NCBI RefSeq assembly: GCF_000002235.5
Contig: NW_022145615.1
Coordinates: 13,740,231-13,804,230, forward strand
Source: Strongylocentrotus purpuratus
Taxonomy: Eukaryota; Echinodermata; Echinoidea; Camarodonta; Strongylocentrotidae
Reading direction: 5' to 3'
DNA length: 64,000 nt
A program made the translations under genes and the position numbers. A model generated the notes under the pieces. That model made no database searches and had not been told where the DNA came from. It saw only the letters and a program-made list of their open reading frames with translations. Position 1 is the stretch's first letter, and each line of letters opens with the position of its first letter. Below, one piece after another: positions 56,345-64,000 of this stretch.

Positions 56345-57920
56345 CTGCTTAAAAGAGCATGACATGTTTCTAACCTGCAACAGGTACTGTTCTTTGACAA
56401 AGCTCCGGTCAAAGCTGACATTATGTCCAACGATCAGTCTCTCTGTCCATTTCTTGTTGGGTGGTTTGGTAGAGCCTTTCTTAGTCTCTAAAGGAATGAG
56501 GTCTGGCAGTGCCAGCTTCTGAGACAGTGTAAGATGATCTTCAATCAGTCGATGACTACACCATGAATACCTGGAACAAAGCAAGGTAGTTTAAACATAA
56601 TATCAACATATGGGTCGGTAAACTTTGGTGGGAACAAAACTAACCATGGGTTAATGTTGGCAGAGGTTAATTAATGCAATATATCATACCATTAATCGTT
56701 AATATTTGTTGATTTAGTACGAGTGTTCAAACAAGATATATTGTATTTTCAAACAATTCCTAAAATGTAAGCAGACCATATTGCCTTTAAACTATAGCAA
56801 TTCATTCATTCATTGTTCACTTTTTCCGTCTTTACCATGCATTTGTTGAAACTGCTACAGCCAAAGTAGGGAAATTCCCTTCAGCCATGCAGCACTCCAT
56901 GTCAAACACAAGACTTTGGTCTTCAGGAAAATCAACAGGAACAGGGCTCTCGTTTTCAACATACCTATTCAAGACAAAAGAGGGAGAAAACAGTTCATAT
57001 TTTTCTTTCACAAGTGTAATAACATGATGTACAAGTTGTAAATCTAAAAGCATTTATTCTTTAACAGTAATGGAGATTAAAAACATGACTGCATCAATAA
57101 CCAATATCCACAATAGCTCATTTTGAAACATTCCATCTGCTGAAAGTGTTTAAATTAAAGGAACTATATAGATCAACGACACAATGGCAAAGTCTATATA
57201 TTGTTGTCTCACATGTTAAGATGGGTGCACCAGATGAGAGAAATCAAACATGTCCCTGGTCCCTGTTTTAAGTATAAATCTTTAAATGAGAGTATCTTAC
57301 TTCATCCATCCCTCTTTGAAAACCCAGTCTTCAGGCATAGGAGGAGGGAGGGTTTCTGCCAGTTCATGAGCCATGTCAAGATATGAAGCACTCTGTTTAT
57401 TGGCAAGAATCTGGAAATGTTCATCGATGCTATTCCCAAAGAGTCTTGGCAGTTTGAAATCAACATCAGGTAAAATAGAACCTTCTTTGCCCCATAGTCT
57501 GTGATTCTCAAGATGTTGCTTGGTTTTCTCTAGGAGTTCATCATTTTTAGTTTCTGTAGCCTGTTTGACCTTTGACCTGCTCGAAGCTTTCCTTTTGAAT
57601 ATCCGTTGATGAAGATTCTTTGAGAGCATCTGAATGTTAATTGCATTCATTCTTAACTGAGGAGAAGTATCTGATGTTGAGTCTATCGATGCTGATGATG
57701 ACGAATGTGATTCCTCTGGTTTGCCAACGCTGCTGTCATCTTTGGATAAATGTTTCTGGTCAGATGTTGAGAATGGTGATGATGAAGTTGTGGATTCAGG
57801 TTGCCATGGTAGTGTTTTCCTAAACCTTGCCGAAGGATAGAGAGGTCTGCCATGGATCAATCTGCAGTAACTGCACAAATGAACCACAGACTTCCTACAT
57901 CCTTTTCCAACACCAATCAT
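36794..57920 (-). CDS. POLG: Mitochondrial DNA polymerase gamma, catalytic subunit; 22 coding exons, complete
   Basis: This is the replicative polymerase of mitochondrial DNA, with polymerase and proofreading activity in the matrix. Exons in transcript order: 57920-57301, 56964-56836, 56570-56375, 55786-55625, 54971-54828, 54017-53938, 52974-52792, 51195-50953, 49988-49767, 49401-49287, 46055-45966, 45601-45444, 44663-44492, 44111-43976, 43600-43494, 42295-42156, 41197-41075, 40628-40581, 39965-39851, 39142-38891, 37760-37643, 36930-36794. All have GT-AG borders and join in phase to 3690 nt, 1229 residues; human POLG has 1239. The N-terminus ([19 protein letters not shown]) is basic and acid-free, as for a mitochondrial presequence. 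Exo motifs [25 protein letters not shown] and polymerase motifs [31 protein letters not shown] are all intact. The call is very sure. Confidence 0.97.
37230..37491. mobile_element. Foldback MITE in the last POLG intron, TA-flanked
   Basis: A 262-bp near-palindrome: CACCAGTTTACAGTTGT at the left end is matched inversely at the right, and an inner arm of about 35 bp (ATTTATGCGTAAATTAAG and on) is repeated without mismatch. TA flanks both ends, as for Tc1/mariner-type MITEs. It carries TGCGCATGCGCA at about 37,252, identical to an NRF-1 consensus palindrome. Confidence 0.85.
37555..37636 (+). repeat. (CT)n microsatellite
   Basis: A CT-rich run in the POLG intron just below exon 21, ending next to the exon's donor site. 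On the transcript it is a GA-rich tract. Confidence 0.95.
38258..38560 (-). mobile_element. Old SINE copy
   Basis: It shares the order of blocks of the SINE at 46,303-46,590: a TAATAAT tail, ACTACCCTGGCTTAAGCAGG, GGTGCTATAGCATTCAAG, TTACCTGTGTTGATAG and CATGCCCTGCCAAAGGATA. The tRNA-like head is eroded. It carries a poly-C run (38,260-38,272). Confidence 0.6.
41423..41693 (-). mobile_element. tRNA-derived SINE
   Basis: On the minus strand the head has an A-box (TGGCTCAGTCAGTAGAGCG) and B-box (GGTTCGAACCC) of an RNA polymerase III promoter. A unique body follows, then an (ATT)n tail at 41,423-41,447. Not a functional tRNA gene: the acceptor arm does not close. In the POLG intron between exons 16 and 17, same strand as POLG. 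Confidence 0.88.
42490..43280. mobile_element. TTAA-flanked element with poly-G/poly-C termini
   Basis: The left end reads TTAACCCTCTATAACCC and goes into a G run of about 14; the right end, read on the minus strand, is TTAACCCTATATAACTGCAT and CC followed by a G run of about 34. TTAA is at both borders (42,490-42,493 and 43,277-43,280), the target of piggyBac and Kolobok-type transposons. The 790-bp interior is AT-rich without a gene. It sits in the POLG intron between exons 15 and 16. Confidence 0.75.
43306..43610 (-). repeat. POLG: 114-bp tandem duplication of most of POLG exon 15
   Basis: Besides true exon 15 (43,494-43,600) there is a second copy ending at 43,380 ([15 protein letters not shown], then GISRDHAR and a GTAAGG donor) and a decayed third copy at 43,306-43,375. 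The period is 114-115 bp and includes the donor and the first part of the intron. The extra copies lack the CTAFSWM start and a good acceptor. Reading through from exon 15 meets a stop before the second copy, so they are probably not coding. Confidence 0.85.
44492..52974 (-). CDS. POLG: POLG exons 7-13: spacer (accessory-subunit and processivity) region
   Basis: Exon 7 ([27 protein letters not shown]) and exon 8 ([12 protein letters not shown]) lead into a Lys/Glu-rich run ([20 protein letters not shown]) that is low complexity. Exon 9 has [19 protein letters not shown] and HGWGYLVPG. Exon 10 ([15 protein letters not shown]) is Ser-rich; the segment that follows in human POLG appears some 45 residues shorter here, though a missed exon cannot be ruled out. 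Exon 11 has [14 protein letters not shown], exon 12 [18 protein letters not shown], and exon 13 [20 protein letters not shown], which opens the polymerase palm. Confidence 0.93.
46303..46590 (-). mobile_element. tRNA-derived SINE with CORE-like body
   Basis: On the minus strand: A-box-like GTGGTCGAGTGGATACG, B-box GGTTCGAGTCC, body with CCAGGTGAAGTAAATGGG and CCAGGGTAATAATCGGGAGC, end GAGCGCTATACAAGAACCC and an (ATT)n tail. It lies in the intron between POLG exons 10 and 11. Better kept than its relative at 38,258. Confidence 0.88.
46735..49150 (+). mobile_element. Candidate element with a coding fragment and internal triplication
   Basis: This part of the POLG intron differs from its flanks. 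A frame at 47,657-47,902 encodes [19 protein letters not shown], like a motif of proteins from other invertebrate repeats. From about 47,880 to 48,560 three copies of a unit of about 300-318 bp follow (TTGTTGCATTCGGACATTG). GAGTAAA/TTTACTC motifs are scattered on both sides (46,770-47,080 and 48,800-49,110) in both orientations. Borders CACACAAAAAA and TTTTTGGTGTGC are weak inverse matches. Possibly a non-autonomous transposon; uncertain. Confidence 0.4.
50040..50190. mobile_element. 151-bp MITE
   Basis: The ends CAGGGCCTCATTTCACAAAA and (minus strand) CAGGGATCAGTTTCACAAAA are inverted repeats with two or three mismatches. Located in the POLG intron between exons 8 and 9. No clear target duplication. 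Confidence 0.75.
51312..51875. mobile_element. hAT-like non-autonomous element
   Basis: The left end TAGGGCTGCGAGGAGTAGTC and right end (minus strand TAAGGCTGTGCACAACAG) resemble hAT termini. Near the left end CTACTCGAGTACGATTTC is followed by an inverse copy. Poly-A and poly-T runs lie inside (51,400-51,422 and 51,749-51,767). No 8-bp duplication could be matched. In the POLG intron between exons 7 and 8. Confidence 0.5.
52072..52634. mobile_element. 563-bp element with CAGCGTGTTTCCACAG ends
   Basis: The ends CAGCGTGTTTCCACAGAAAA and (minus strand) CAGCGTGTTTCTACAGAAAA match at 19 of 20 bases. Internal GTGGAAACAC and ACCGTGTC blocks repeat in both orientations. ATA flanks both sides, fitting a 3-bp target as in Harbinger elements. 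Located in the POLG intron between exons 7 and 8. Confidence 0.75.
53195..53530 (+). repeat. Purine-rich dispersed repeat, copy 1
   Basis: A poly-A and poly-G start, then ATGGCATCTAACAACATT, CTTTCGAGTA, TAGGGCAAAATA, runs of A, and a final AATTTAAATCAGGTTTTT. The same order of blocks is present at 59,090-60,385. Confidence 0.75.
53586..53645. repeat. Perfect 28-bp inverted repeat with 4-base loop
   Basis: CAAAAAACAAAAATCTGAAT continuing to ACCTGTCT is followed by ACTA and its exact reverse complement. It lies in the POLG intron between exons 6 and 7 and would form a long hairpin in RNA or extruded DNA. Confidence 0.95.
53938..57920 (-). CDS. POLG: POLG exons 1-6: presequence, N-terminal and 3'-5' exonuclease domains
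   Basis: Exon 1 (206 codons) has the presequence, a Ser-rich stretch ([20 protein letters not shown]) longer than in vertebrates, and [17 protein letters not shown], the start of the conserved N-terminal domain. Exon 2 ends Exo I with VFDMEC (Asp and Glu metal ligands). Exon 3 has Exo [20 protein letters not shown]. Exon 4 begins [18 protein letters not shown]. Exon 5 carries [10 protein letters not shown]. Exon 6 has Exo [15 protein letters not shown], with the catalytic Tyr and Asp. Proofreading should be functional. Confidence 0.95.
56156..56346 (+). repeat. (GA)n purine tract
   Basis: About 190 bp of almost pure GA/GGA repeats, with stretches of GAGGGGGAG, ending just below POLG exon 3. 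It produces long false frames on both strands. Confidence 0.95.
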
Positions 57921-57988
57921 CTTGAACAGGAAGAGTGTGCTGAGAAGGAGTACTGCTGATCAAGTGTTCCACAAATTTTGCAGTCCTG
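57921..57988 (-). promoter_or_regulatory. POLG: POLG 5' UTR with NAGNAG splice acceptor
   Basis: Upstream of the ATG at 57,920 the transcript strand has a long pyrimidine tract (CTTTTTGTTTTTGTTC) followed by AGCAG at 57,986-57,990. This is a good tandem acceptor, so the first coding exon likely begins at 57,988 or 57,985 and is preceded by a non-coding exon, as in human POLG. That exon and the promoter were not identified. Confidence 0.6.
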
Positions 57989-58292
57989 CTGAACAAAAAC
58001 AAAAAGAGAAAGTTAAAAGCTCATTAAAGTGCACATTTTAATACACCTTTTCACACAAATCATGCAAAAGACTGGTGAACTAAAAACATGGAAAACACTG
58101 CAATTGTAATGAGCATGTCCACTTATAAATGAACCTAGTCCTCCAATAGATCTCCGTACACAAGGAATATTTTACGTTGCCACTGATTAATTTCTCATCC
58201 ACCAGTATATGTTTGAGAAAAAAACATATTCATTTTACAATGTATATTGTTGCTGAGAGCCATTTTCTTCCTTAGATTCAGGGTGATAGTAT

Positions 58293-58457
58293 AGTATTAA
58301 TGACTGCTTTGAGAGAAATAGTTGTTTTATTACGCTCAAGGGAAGGTTAGAATTGTGCTATTCCCCGAGGCTTGCCGAGGGGAATAGCCCAATTGTAACC
58401 TTCCAGAGAGCGTATGAAAACAACTATTTCTCGAATATTAAAGCAGTCATTAATACT
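58293..58457. mobile_element. 165-bp foldback element upstream of POLG
   Basis: AGTATTAATGACTGCTTT at the left end is exactly inverted at the right; the arms of about 75 bp continue with AAATAGTTGTTTT and meet at CTATTCCCCGAGGCTTGCCG, which is itself palindromic. A few mismatches and small gaps exist. Confidence 0.85.
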
Positions 58458-58514
58458 TTTATATGCCAAAAAAAAATAGACTAAAAAATGAAAAATCAAA
58501 AATATTTATCATTT

Positions 58515-58605
58515 TTGTCGAAGACGGGATTCGAACTCTTGCGTACAACAAGAGGTGTATCGAAAACCAACGCTTAGACCACTCGGCTATGGCCCGCCGT
58601 TAACA
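58515..58605 (-). mobile_element. tRNA-like SINE head
   Basis: On the minus strand GCCGAGTGGTCTAAGCG (A-box) and AGTTCGAATCCCGT (B-box) are 45-50 bp apart, as in a class II tRNA head. The ends do not pair as an acceptor stem, so this is a tRNA-derived relic and not a tRNA gene. Confidence 0.6.
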
Positions 58606-59089
58606 TGCTTGGCAGTTTTCTCCGATATATACATTAAAATGGATTGAAACCGGCTTCGCGTGTGATGAATGCTTCGCAAAAGCTCCATATACGGACTCTT
58701 CTTTTACTTTTGCAATGCATATTGGCACGAACTTAGATCAAGATCTATCGGCAGATGTTGTTTTTTTTGTTTTTGGAAGTTTATTTTAGTCTTCATGTCA
58801 ACAATGCAAGATAAAATTGTCGGTAAGATCGATCGAGATTCAATTGTATTGAAATTACCGACCAATCCTTCGCACACATACGGCATCCTCCATCGCTCAA
58901 ACCATTTTTTAACATGTAAACCTATGGGGTAACCATGGAGGCTGACCAACTATTTTTAATAACCATGGTTATTAAAAATATTGAAATGTTTTAAGCATGG
59001 TTACCGAGAATTTTACAGGAACAGTTGAAGTTTATGAATGCAATTCGACCAATCAGATGGCTGGATTTCTTAAGTGAGGTATATAATGA

Positions 59090-60385
59090 GCTTTAAAAAA
59101 AAAAATAGGGTTTTAGTTTTCCCCTCAACCACGCCCCCCTTGAGTAAAAAAAAAATAAAAGAGGATTCGCGGGGAAAAAATGGCATCTAACAACATTTCC
59201 CCCTTTCGAGTAAGATAATTGGGACAAAATTAGGGAAAAAATAGGGCAAAATAGGGAAGAATAGAGAAAATCAGGATAAAATAGGGAAGAAAAAAAAATT
59301 GGTATAAAAAATAAATTAAAAACTAGATGGAACTTCAACTGCGCGCAGTCGAAATGATGCCTCCGTCATAGAGCAATTTAACAAACCAAAACAGAATAAA
59401 TTTGTCAATTTCAAGTTCAATTGTAATCCATTAACAGGTTCTCAGAATATCGTGATTACAAGCAATTTCTCATATACATATATGACCCTTTGATCTTTGA
59501 CCTCATGACCCTAAAATCTACTCAGTTCATTGGCTCTGCAAGATGTCCCGAGTTAAATAGTAATCCCTCTGTCAGTTCTAATGAGAATGCGTTCACAAGC
59601 TATTTTTGCATACATTATGAGCCCATGACCTTTGACCTATGACCTCATGATCCAAGAATCTACTCAGTTCATTGGCTCTGCAAGATACATACATAAACTA
59701 AGTTTGGCAGGAATCCATTAATCTGTTCTAATGATAATGCGATCACAAGCTATTTTTGAATACATAATAAGCCGCATGACCTTTGACCTTGCCCTGATGA
59801 CCCCAAAATCTACTCAGTTCATCGGCTCTGCAAGTAACAAACATGACCTAAGTTTGGCAGGAATCCATCTATCGGTTCTTCAGATAACGCGATCATAAGC
59901 TGTTTTTGCATACATAATGAGCCCTGTGACCATTGACCTCGTGACCCCAAAATCTAATCAGTTCATCGACTCTGTAAGATACATACATGACCAAAGTTTG
60001 GCAGGAATCCATCAATCGGTTCTTCAGATAACGTGATCACGAGCTGTTTTTAGATACATAATAAGCCCTGTAACCTTTGACCTTTGACCTCGTGACCCCA
60101 AAATCTAATCAGTTCATCGGCTCTGTAAGATACATACATGACCAAAGTTTGGCAGGAATCCATCAATCGGTTCTTCAGATAACGTGATCACGAGCTGTTT
60201 TTGCATACATAATGAGCCCTGTGACCTTTGACCTCGTGACCCCAAAATCTAATCAGTTCATCGGCTCTGTAAGATCGGGAAAAAAAAATCGGGAAGTAAA
60301 AAAAAAAATTCAGGAAAAAATCAGGGAAAAAAAAAAAAAAAATCGGGAAACCGATTTAAATCGGTTTTTGTCAGACGGTGGACCT
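59090..60385 (+). repeat. Purine-rich dispersed repeat, copy 2, split by an insertion
   Basis: The left part (59,090-59,320) and right part (60,275-60,385) match copy 1 at 53,195-53,530 in order: ATGGCATCTAACAACATT, TAGGGCAAAATAGGGAAG, then GGGAAGTAAAAAA and GATTTAAATCGGTTTTTGTC. Between them lies the block of about 150-bp repeats, which was therefore inserted later. Confidence 0.7.
59322..60274 (+). repeat. Array of about 150-bp units with TGACCTTTGACC, block 1
   Basis: It begins AACTAGATGGAACTTCAACTG and consists of about six units, each with GGTTCT, GCGATCACAAGCTGTTTTT, TGCATACATAATGAGCC, TGACCTTTGACCT, CCAAAATCTA, CAGTTCATCGGCTCTG. Exact TGACCTTTGACCT is at 59,626, 59,777, 60,078 and 60,222. 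On the other strand this is AGGTCAAAGGTCA, the DR1 nuclear-receptor site. Confidence 0.85.
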
Positions 60386-60483
60386 GTACATTCCACTTTT
60401 GTTGATCTGATCATAGACGTAATAGAATTGACCAAAAGCTTTAGTTTCTGATATCGATGGTTGTAATAATATAAAAATATTGT

Positions 60484-60957
60484 TAACTAGATGGAACTTC
60501 GACTGCGTGCAGTCGAGATGATGCCTCCTTCATAGAGCAATTTTACAAAAAAAAACAGAAGAAATTTTTCAAATTCAAGTTCAATTGTAATCCATTAACA
60601 GGTTCTCAGAATATCGTGATTACAAGCAATTTCTCATATACATATATGACCCTTTGATCTTTGACCTCATGACCCTAAAATCTACTCAGTTCATTGGCTC
60701 TGCAAGATACATACATGATCCAACTTTGGAAGGAATTCATCAATCTGTTCCAATGATAATGCGATCAAAAGCTGTTTTTGCATACATAATGAGCTGCATG
60801 ACTTTGACCTTGACCTCATGACCCCAAGATCTAATCAGTTTATCGGCTCTGCAAGTAACATACATGACCTAAGTTTGGCAGGAATCCATAAATCGGTTCT
60901 TCAGGTAATGCGATCACGAGCTGTTTTTGCACACATAATGAGCCCTGTGACCTTTGA
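60484..60957 (+). repeat. Array of about 150-bp units, block 2
   Basis: A second copy of the same element: AACTAGATGGAACTTCGACTG at the start and about three units. Its TGACC motifs are less perfect (TGATCTTTGACC, TGACTTTGACC, TGACCTTTGAAA). Confidence 0.85.
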
Positions 60958-62679
60958 AATAGAAAGGATGTAAGCGTATGCATCTCGTATATAAAGTATT
61001 CAAAGCTGTCATCCACTTCCATCCGCTTTCATCCGCTAGGCTTCCGATGAACATCCGTTTAACATCCCCGCTACATACTACACGTCCGTTATTTTCCGTT
61101 CTGTTTTCGCAAATTTTGTCCATTTCTGGAGCGGGTGAAAACGGATGAAGCCACCCACGAAATTTTGTTCGTCCGCTGTGTCTTACTTGGGTATACTTGG
61201 GTGTAGAGACTGGAAGCTAAAGCTTATTTGTCCCTCTTTACTGTTGCATCCCGTCTCAAGTATGGTTCAAACTTAATTGGATTGTTTCTCCAATACCTTT
61301 CTAGGGATGACTTGAATTGGTTAATGGTGGCAGCATATGTTTATGCATACATTTTGTGTCCATCGGCCAGTGGGACCGGGCCATTACCGACAATATCCCC
61401 CCCCCCCCCCCTCCCCCGGCCTCCACCTTTGGAGACGCTCCTGACCTGAGCCACTCCAGCAAAGCATAGAGTCAACCGTACGCTAACATGGCTAATGCGT
61501 ATTGACCTCTAGGCTCTAGCACTGCATGCTTGCTGTGAGGCAGGTAATTATTAGACCCATACACACACCTCACAATATTGCATAGATCTAGACTGCACAC
61601 ATCCATGTCGATGCAGCTGTAAGCAAAGTTTGACACTAGACTCTAACACCAACAGTTAGACTTACAATTTGAATTTTTAAATTATTCTTTTTAACATCAG
61701 ATCCTAGACCTAAGTTTTAAAAAATGTATGTTAGATTCTAGTATTTTACACTCCAGCATAGCATAGACTATGCATGCTTATACGTATTGACCTGAGCCTG
61801 AGCCCTGGGATGCATAAATTCTAGATCTAGCCATGCATTGATAGAGAGCTGGGCTGCTTGCGCTGGCTGTCATACTGGAATGCGCAGGACAAGAGGCCCG
61901 AGACTCTGGGCGCAGAACTCAGAGCGTTCGGCGAGAGGCGCCACGCGTCACGACAAGCGAGGCAATGCCAATGGAGTGTTTTTTCCAGGGTGATAACGCA
62001 GGAAAGCCGATGAGCCCGCTGTCATAAGTTTTCATGCAAATAACAAATTGTGTAAAACAAAGTCCTTTTTACGGTAATCTTACCCTTGAATCACCGTCGG
62101 AATAGACAACTAGACCTAGGCCCCTATTTCAATTTGTAATGAATTGAATGATATCGTCACCATTGCATATTTCGGCGCATAGCTGTCGTCTGCAGCCTAC
62201 ATATCACATGTGTGATTTTTAAACAATTTTCAGAGCGCGCGCGATCAATGGTATCTTCGAGATAGCAAAATAGAAAATATTAACTCCTTTTCGGTATGAC
62301 AGAGGAACATTTTTTTAATTTTTTTTTAATCAACTAAAAATAAATAAATAATATTCTGTGCCGGCCCCTCACTCCAAGAACGGATGGATACCAAGCGTGT
62401 TCCCAAAATACCCGGTAAAGGGGTACTTTTCAAGCACCTAAGTCCGGCTCGTAGTACACAAAAATCCGGACCGTATTGACTTTACACACCGGACTTAAGG
62501 GGGTACGTGTTTTCAAAAGGAGGGGAACATGCACAGGCGCGGATCCAGGATTTCTTAGGGGGGGGGCCCAAATTTGAAATTATGCGAGCCAAATATTGGT
62601 ACGTAATAGTGACCAACAGTGACGTAATGCGGGGGGGGGGGTCGGTGCAGGGAGGGGCGATTTCCCCCCCCCCCCCCCC
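60958..62679. other. No gene recognised; repeat debris
   Basis: Poly-C at 61,398-61,415. Near 62,531 CACAGGCGCGGATCCAGGAT with a following poly-G resembles the end of a DNA transposon widespread in invertebrates. CACCGGACTTAAG (62,485) recurs in part at 47,362. Long G and C runs at 62,631-62,641 and 62,664-62,681. No coding signature. Confidence 0.4.
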
Positions 62680-64000
62680 CCCTCCTCCGCGAAACGCGGA
62701 ATCTTTGACGTTTTATTAAATTATTAGAGAAAGAAGACGATTCGTTGTACCATTCTCGAAAATAATTCTCGTCTGAATTTAATTTTTCCCCTCCCGCGCG
62801 GAGCGCGGAAAAAATTTACAATTTATTAAACTATTAGAGAAAGAAGACGATTCGTTGTCGAGTTCTCGACTCTTAGTCCTCGTCTGAATTCAGTTTTCCC
62901 CCTTCCTCGTGAAGCGTGGAAGCTTTTACGATTCATTAAATCATTAGAGGAAGAAGACGATTCGTTGTACCGTTCTCGACTCTTAATCCTTGTCTAAATT
63001 CAGTCTCCCCCCCCCCTCCCCCTCTTGCGCGAAGCGCGGAAGCTTTTACGTTTCATTAAGCCATTAAAGATTCGTATTACCGTTCTCGCCTCTTAATCCT
63101 CGTCTAAATTTAGGTTCCCCCCCTTCCCGCGCGAAGCGCGGAAGCTTTTAAATTTCCTTAAATCATTAGAGAAAGAAGACGATTCGTTGTACCTTTCTCG
63201 AAAATAATTCTCATCGGAATTTAGTTCCCCCTCCATCCCGCGCGAAGCGCGGAAGCTTTTACGTTTCATTAAGCCATTAAAGATTCGTATTACCGTTCTC
63301 GCCTCTTAATCCTCGTCTGAATTTGGGTTTCCCCTCCCCCCTCCCCTCCCGCGCGAAGCGCGGAAGCTTTTAAATTTACTTAAATCATTAGAGAAAGAAG
63401 ACGATTCGTTGTACCGTTTTCGAAAATAATCCTCATCTGAATTTAGATTCTCCCTCCCCCCCTCCTCCCGCGCAAAGCGCGGAAGCTTTTAAGTTTCATT
63501 AAATCATTAGAAAAACAAGACGATTCGTTGTACAGTTCTCGACTCTTAATCCTCGTCTGAATTCAGTTTCCCCCCTTCTGCGCGAAGCGTGGAAGCTTTT
63601 ACGATTCATTAAATCATTAGAGAAAGAAGACGATTCGTTGTACCGTTCTCGACTCTTAATCCTTGTCTTAATTCAGTCTCCCCCTCCCCCTCTTGCGCGA
63701 AGCGCGGAAGCTTTGACGCTTCATTAAACTATTAAAGAAAGAAGACGATTCATTGTTCAGTTCTCGACTCTTAATCCTCGTCTAGATTCAGGTTCCTCCC
63801 TCTCGCGCGAAGCGCGGAAGCTTTTAATTTTCATTAAATCATTAGAGAAAGAAGACGATTCGTTGTACCGTTCTTGAAAATAATCCTCATCGGAATTTAG
63901 TTCCCCCTCCATCCCGCGCGAAGCGCGGAAGCCTTTACGTTTCATTAAGCCATTTAAGATTCGTATTACCGTTCTCGCCTCTGAATCCTCGTCTGAATTC
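62680..64000 (+). repeat. Satellite of about 111 bp with CGCGAAGCGCG, runs off the window
   Basis: About 12 units, each with GCGCGAAGCGCGGAAGCTTT, TCATTAAATCATTAGAGAAA, GAAGACGATTCGTTGTACCG and CTCTTAATCCTCGTCTGAAT, separated by C/T-rich linkers of variable length. A shorter variant lacks part of AGAGAAAGAAGACG and reads CCATTAAAGATTCGTATTAC (near 63,060, 63,272 and 63,945). The array continues past the right edge. Confidence 0.93.

Noticed and set aside
56044-56430. Frames rich in Ser-Leu or Arg-Glu
   Set aside because: Product of the GA-rich tract next to POLG exon 3.
62680-64000. CRISPR-like array
   Set aside because: The spacing looks regular, but the spacers are similar to each other, and this is an animal genome. 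It is a satellite.

Overview
The window is animal nuclear DNA: spliced genes with GT-AG introns, a complete nuclear gene for a mitochondrial enzyme, CR1/L2-group LINEs, tRNA-derived SINEs and a very dense load of DNA transposons. The transposon mix (Merlin, Harbinger, hAT, Mutator-like, pogo, tyrosine-recombinase types), an extra KMT5A-like SET gene and many long poly-G/poly-C runs suggest a marine invertebrate deuterostome, most likely an echinoderm such as a sea urchin. This is inference from the repeat repertoire, not a proof.

Left part (1-21,170): nested insertions. A composite of a Merlin transposase followed by a second transposase-like coding module is present twice (about 150-1446, and 2931-4068). 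The second copy is cut at 4068 and resumes at about 20,490, so about 16.4 kb was inserted into it. The insertion starts with a 5'-truncated CR1/L2-type LINE (4069-7640). Within it lies a 12.2 kb segment (7648-19,854) whose two ends carry inverted copies of the same motif. That segment holds a four-exon SET-domain gene related to KMT5A (8040-14,597), with a 78-bp minisatellite in its second intron, a 27-bp coding repeat encoding about 22 nonapeptides, a C2H2-like finger, and a 417-bp satellite of exact period directly behind it. One TAG interrupts an otherwise open last exon. The segment could be a large mobile element carrying a histone-methyltransferase-like gene.

Middle part (21,170-34,600): a transposon graveyard. 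In order: Harbinger (Myb-like protein and transposase), a second Harbinger N-terminus, a DDE-like transposase of unnamed family, a GC-rich foldback element built of GGTCC-type repeats, tyrosine-recombinase exons, hAT, Mutator-like and other transposase pieces, a short fossil of a Ty3/Gypsy pol, and a pogo-like transposase with a PHD-like finger. 34,600-36,790 holds nothing I recognise apart from one weak fragment.

Right part (36,794-57,920, minus strand): the complete catalytic subunit of mitochondrial DNA polymerase gamma (POLG). I could place 22 coding exons, all joined in phase, giving 1229 residues with all three exonuclease motifs and polymerase motifs A, B and C. Its introns hold several MITE-like elements, two clear SINEs and one SINE relic, a TTAA-flanked element with poly-G/poly-C termini, and a 114-bp tandem duplication of most of exon 15. 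Upstream of POLG (58,000-64,000) are a foldback element, a tRNA-like SINE head, two blocks of about 150-bp repeats rich in TGACCTTTGACC, and a satellite of about 111 bp that runs off the window end.

The host-like genes are therefore POLG (intact) and the SET gene (possibly cargo of an element, possibly broken). Almost everything else is repeat.
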